From positions 1 through 7,336 of the forward strand of contig JAHFFF010000085.1 of assembly GCA_023248095.1 (NCBI GenBank): a DNA stretch of 7,336 nt, written 5' to 3'. The DNA is from Candidatus Omnitrophota bacterium (lineage in GTDB: Bacteria > Omnitrophota > Gorgyraeia > 1-14-0-20-64-10). The position numbers were made by a program, and so were the translations under genes. Positions 1 to 6,000 of this stretch are shown piece by piece. The notes beneath the pieces were generated by a model. That model was not told where the DNA came from and did not search any database. It worked only from the letters and a program-made list of their open reading frames with translations. The stretch's first letter is position 1, and each line of letters starts with the position of its first letter.

Positions 1-3000
1 CTGGCGAGTAATCCTTCCATGTCTTGTAAACAATTGGAATTCTCTCCGCCCCATAAACATTAAAAAGTGCTCCCTTATCACTCCGCAATTGCAAGCTCGC
101 CTCCTCCAAACCGGCGGCCTCTTGGAAATCAACCTTGATCTTTCCATCCTCATCGGAGACTGTGTGGCGATCCAACTCGCTCCCTACCTGAACGTAAACC
201 CTCTCCCAACCCGGAGTCTGACCCGTCAAGAAAATCCCTTCGGTTAGGCCGGGATTTTCCTGCAACTGCTTCAGCCCCTCCAGAATTTCGGCCGCTTGAT
301 TCCCGACAAATGCCTCGGCCCGCTGATGAATAACTTTCAACTGTTCGGCGTCCAGGGCATCGGTCAAATCCATCGCTAAATCGATGAGACCAAGGGGAGC
401 AACCTCGTTGTGGGATGCCCAAATCCTACCAACCTTGGGAATTCCCCGTTCGCTGTCTGGGAAGATTTCCAACCACATGCCGGGCGTCTCCAAGGAAGCC
501 CCCTTTTCTTCCCGACGATGGACTTGGAGGATCCAGTTACCCTTCCCCATGCGAACCCAGTGTTCCGCGGGTTTGCCGGAGTCAAATCTCAAATAGAGCG
601 GCCCATCGACAATCCCGAGATCTCCCAAGAACCCGGAACCTAAGTTATCAAACTCCGCCGCAATCGCCCGTTTAAGAAGCCCCACCTTCTCCTTGTGATG
701 GCCACCTTCTCTCTCCTCCAAACCGGCGGCTATAGCAGTAGGTTTGGCCGACCGGGCAAGCTTCTGTAGGGCCTGCCTCCAGTTATCGGCGGTGATAAAG
801 ACCAGGAGCCGGTCCATCTCAGAACTGGCGAGAACATTCCGATAGAGGTGGCGGTGCTCGTTTATCGTCTTCCAAGCCTGCATCAGATCGACCCCCGCCC
901 GAGCTACCGCTTCATCCTCCTTCCCAACATTCGTGGAAAGGAACCTCAGATTGCTTTGCAAACTCTCACGAGCGCCTTCCAGAGAAATCCTTACATTTCG
1001 GCGGCCATCTCGAGACAACACTTCTTGAGACAGTATCTTGCTCAGGACACCAATGGCCGTGCCTAATTCCTCCACCAGCGTACTCTTCTCCTCCAATCCG
1101 GCGGCAGTGGGGGGAAGCCGTGTGATGACCCAACCTCGATCTGACACCACCACGCGGACAGGCCGAGCATCGTTGGCTAGGTCAAGGGTGATTGCCCCCT
1201 GACCCATGTTCCCCGCCCGCGTGGGAACGCCAGGAGAGGTGATGCTGTAGCTGGTGATTCCTCCCCCCTGCCCGATCAAGGCCAGCAACCTTTCCACCTC
1301 CTGGATCAACTGCCCCTTGAGCGCCGGATCCGTGAATACGCCCTCCCCCGGCTGCAGTAGGTCAACCCCTTGAACTCCGCTCTGAGGAGTCAGGCGGATA
1401 ACGGTGCCCGTGGCCAATTCCAACACCAGGAGGGAATCGGAATCGCGCCCCAGTACCACAGGCTTGTAAAATTCCGTCTCCGTGGTCCCGAGAGCGCTGA
1501 TGGCAAGCGTCTCATCGTAAAAGGTTGTCCCATCAGGAAGGGTTACCCTTTGAATGAAACCTTTGCTGCTCACCTCCACTTTAAAGGACCCCTCTGAGTT
1601 TATCTTCGTCACCAATTGCCTCTGATAAGCCAGAAATCCCGGCGGCAACTCCTCCAAACCGGCCCGGCGGTCAATCACCCCCATCCTGCCACCTTCATCG
1701 ATCTGAATGAGTGCGCGTTGGGCATCAGACATGGCTTTAAACCTTGCCCTGCTGCTTGAACGGCTTGGATGGAAAGCTGGCAACAAGAACTTGGAAAAAG
1801 AATCGCGGTCGGTGATGACGATGTACACATCCCGGATGGGATTCCCATCTCTTGTCATTCCGCGAAAGGGCCTGTCGGGAAAAGTGGCCACTCGAATCCA
1901 TCCACCCCGGCGGACTTCAAAAGCAGCTTGCCGATCTGCGTTCGGTTGCATGTACAGGGCATCACCATCGGGCTCTTGGACTAAAATGATTGGGACAGCC
2001 ACCAGATCTTGTTTCTTCGCCAACTCCAGCATTTTTTTATCGAGACGGACGCGGAAAGAAATTCGAGTAGGACCGAACTCCAGCGGCCGGTCGTTTTCCA
2101 AGTCGAATTGAGGAAACCATTCCGTCAGAGGAAAAGGATCCAGGTCAGAGATAACTCCCGTCAACAAACTCATACCCAGAATTTTCAGGCTCGTTACCAA
2201 CCATTCCCGACGATCTACCGGCCTCTCAGCAGAGGAATGAAAGATCCTCGCATTCGGGTATATCTGACGGAATTCATGCACCGTTAGAATTGGCCTCCGG
2301 GAGACATCTTTCTCCCATCCCGGGTAAACAACAAATCGGTCTTCATAGCTGAATCCGTACACCCCAAAGCCACCTTTTTCCCTCTGGACCCCAGTAACCA
2401 GCCAGCGGTAGGTGGGCCTCGCAGGATCAGGAATGATGATGCTGCCTACCCGCAAAGCATCCAGCTGGCCTTTCCTTCTCCCTCGAACTCCTCCTCGATG
2501 AGCATCGCCCCGTAGCGCGTTCGCTGCCGCTCGAATCGCCTCTGAATCTCCAAGGCTATCTACGGATTCCATCGGCCAACCGAGCTTCCCAAGATGATCC
2601 GTCAAATCCAGCATCCCAGGAGAGAGCTGACCTCGCGCGCCGGCAACGATCACGCTCGGGGAGTCTATGCCGGGCTGCTTTGAAAGGATCTCCACCATCT
2701 CTCGGACTTCCGTGGCAGTCCCAACGAATTTCTTAATCTTCAGGTTAGGATAAAGCAGTTTGACCCAATCAGAAACATTTCCAACCCTTTCCGCAACCTC
2801 GCCAAAAACCCAGACGGTTCTAAGCTCCTCTACAGGAGTCGGTATTTCCGCCTGCCCAGCGTCCCACGATTCATCCGCTACCTTCTCCTCACCCAGCAGA
2901 CTCTGTTCAGAAGGCTGAAGTTGCATTCCGGCACCGATGGCCCGCTTACCGAGCACCTTCTGGATCCCCTCTTCCTCCTCCAGACCGGCGGCAGGTTTCA

Positions 3001-6000
3001 CCTCCTTAGAGATTGCCCTCGACAAATCCTCCAGCAAGGATTGGGTACTCCGGTCCTTAGGATTGACCTGTCGGACATGCTGCAGAGTCTCATTCACTTT
3101 GCTGCGCAGTGCATCGTAGAAGGCTTGCCGGCTGTCCAGGCCGTGGAGCTCTTCAACAAAGGCCCTGAGCGCGGACTTGCGGTTGAGTGCTCCACTGGCG
3201 TAAATTAGGAACGACTTGATTGCAATGAGAACGGTTTGCTGCGTCTGGACAGCGCTGGCGGCTGGAACTTCCTGCTCTTTTTCCCAGGGAGTGATTGCTT
3301 GCTCGATTTTCTGCAGAAAACTCGATTCGGATAGATCCAGTTTCAGCCCTTCTTTCGTTGATAACTGACGGTCCAGTTCCTTAAGCTGAACAAGGACGGA
3401 CTTGACCGCTCGAATGTACTCCTCGGGCTGGAACCCCTCTTCAAACATTATCCTGGTGGCTTCTCTAAGGGTCTCGGAATGGATCTCCTGCCAGAGCCGC
3501 ACCGTCCTCTCCTGCAGCGGAGTCTTGTGCTCCGGCTCAGACAACAGGAAGAACTGCTCAAAGCGACGAACCAGTATGGCCTTCTCCCCAGGCGACCGAC
3601 TCCAGCGGTTGATTTTCTCCCGCACGATTTCATCCAGGATGGTGGCGGAATTATGAGCATCCGTCTGAGCTGACGAAATGGAAGGCCGGCTGACAAAAGG
3701 ATCCACAAACCCTGTCGATCCCAATTTATACTGTTCACGATCTTCAGAAATTCCGAACAACTCTTCGGCCAGATGGGCTGCGCTCTCGGAGAGGATCCGG
3801 CGGAGAAAAGGAGCCGGGTAGTATGACAGAACCGGCCAGGCGGGAGGAGGCTTTAGATTCAACTGGTTAATTCCTTCCTGTTGGGCTCCAGTCAAACGGT
3901 AAATCCGATTCCTCCAAAGTGCCTGCACCGCATGCTGGGATTCCTCCCGGAAAGCGGGAAAGAATCCCATTTCCTCGTACACCTTGGCCGGCAAATCGCC
4001 CTGGATTTGTGCCATCAGCTGATCAGGGAAGAATATGCTGGGCCGGTGAAAGGCGCTGAAATCCGTTTGGCCAACAAGCGTGCCTAACACGCCTCCGATC
4101 AGCAACTGTTGGAACGGATCAAGCGGCTCCGCAGAGAATTTTCGGAAGGTGATCTTATCCTCCGGCCCCGGAAGGTAGTCGAGCCGGAGCATTTCCCAGG
4201 CAATGACTTCCTGCAGGACTTTCCGCGCAACGGGAGAATATTCTTTCGAAAATTCCAGGGTGGCAAATTGGTCGAGGACCCTGTGAATCTGGCTCAGCCG
4301 CTGCTCGTCCCACGTCCCCAGCGGGGCGTATCGAGTACGCACAAACTCCGCCGCAGTTTCCTCTAAACCCGAGGCCTCTTTAAAACTAACTTCTACCATT
4401 ACACCATCATTGCCGCGACGTTCCTGGCTATACCGCCCAATGGTCCCGCTACCTATCACCACCTGAGCATAAACTCTCTCCCAGCCTGGAGTCGTACCCG
4501 TCAGAAAAGCTTCCTGGATAGCGGGAGGCTTACCCCGGACCTGTTTCAGTCCATCCAAAATCTCCTTCTCGTTCTTTCGTACAAACGCATCCGCTCGATG
4601 GCGAATAATCGTCCTCTCCCGTTTGTCCAGATGGAGGTCATCCAGATCAACCGCTAAATCCACGAGGGCAGGCGGAGTGGCGCTTGTGTGTTCTGCCCAA
4701 ATCCTCCCAACTCTGGGAATCCTTCCTTCGTTGCCTTGGAGAATTTCCAGCCACATGCCAGGCCCCTCATAGCCTCCATCGTCATCGTAGGAGCGGTGGA
4801 CATGAAGGACCCATTTTGTTTGCAACCCCTTTCTTGTTTCTTCCTTACCCATGCGAACCCAGTGCTCAGAGGGCCTACCATGGTCAAATCTAAGAAAGAG
4901 GGGCCCATCGGTGATCCCCGGATCTCCCAGGAACCCTGAACCCAAATCGCGGACCTGCTGATCCCTCACCATCCGCTTAAGCTGATCCACCAGCTTCTCG
5001 TCATTACCACGCTTGCTCTTGACACCTCTCTCCTCCAGCCCAGCGGCTTCAAGGAACAACTCAAGCAACCCCTTGTTGTCCAAAACCGCTGTCCCCAGGT
5101 CCACCTTTGCCGGAAGGAGAACCGAGATGGTCTCCAGTGCCCTCTCCCCGTAGCGGTCCATCTCCTTAGCGACTAGCTCTCGACCTTGAAGGTCAAAATC
5201 CAGCACCTCTTGTCGCATCTCTCCCACATGTTCAGTCGCTAGGATGACGCCTAGACGAGAGAAAATCGCCCGAGGATCCTCTGGAAGGATTCCTCGGTTC
5301 TCCTCGAGCAATCTTTGCTCCAGTCTGGGGAACAGGGCGTATTTCTCCACCAACCTCAAGAGAAACGATTGAGCGGGTGACAGTTCCTGTGGTAGCTTAG
5401 CCCGAATCGCCTTCTCCGCCATCTGTTCTTGAAGCCGAGGCATGCTCAGCGCATCAATGACCACCGGAACGATGCGTCCGTAGGCTTCCGCCTTCGGACT
5501 GCCGTCTGCATTCAGATACTCTTCCGGCACTTGAAGGTTCTGCAGCGTGCTCTCAAAATCTGGCTGCCCCCTCGAACTGTGGATGTCCGCTAAACCGCCA
5601 GTCTCCTGGTTGATCCAATTCATTGCCGTTTCAACCAGAGAATTCGCTCCGTCCCACAACCGTTTGTACTCCGCGTCTGCTCCTGGTTCCTTTGATGCCA
5701 GGGAGCGCAAACCTTCTACCACCTCCCATAAGGACTTACCGGCCACGTAAGGCACTTGCAGGTAGAGTTGCCCTTGCTGATCCCGCACGAGGTGCGTCTC
5801 GACTATCCTAAACTCCTTGACCCCCCGTTGCTCTAACCGCTGCTGAAGTCGATGAATCCAACCAACATATTCCGTTACGTGATCGTCTCTGACCCACAGA
5901 ACCTTGAATTTCTTCAGCCACCAAACGATACCAGCCGAATCCGGTTGCTTGGCCTTGTAGATGGTTACCTCATTCGCCTCGAATAACTCCTCGTATTGAC

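Noticed and set aside
1707..2111. Open frame of 134 codons on the plus strand
   Set aside because: It lies wholly antisense to the giant gene, has no family resemblance and a Ser/Arg-rich composition typical of a shadow frame.
4060..4105. Possible membrane segment LLIGGVLGTLVG
   Set aside because: It is only about 12 hydrophobic residues between polar flanks, too short to span a membrane.
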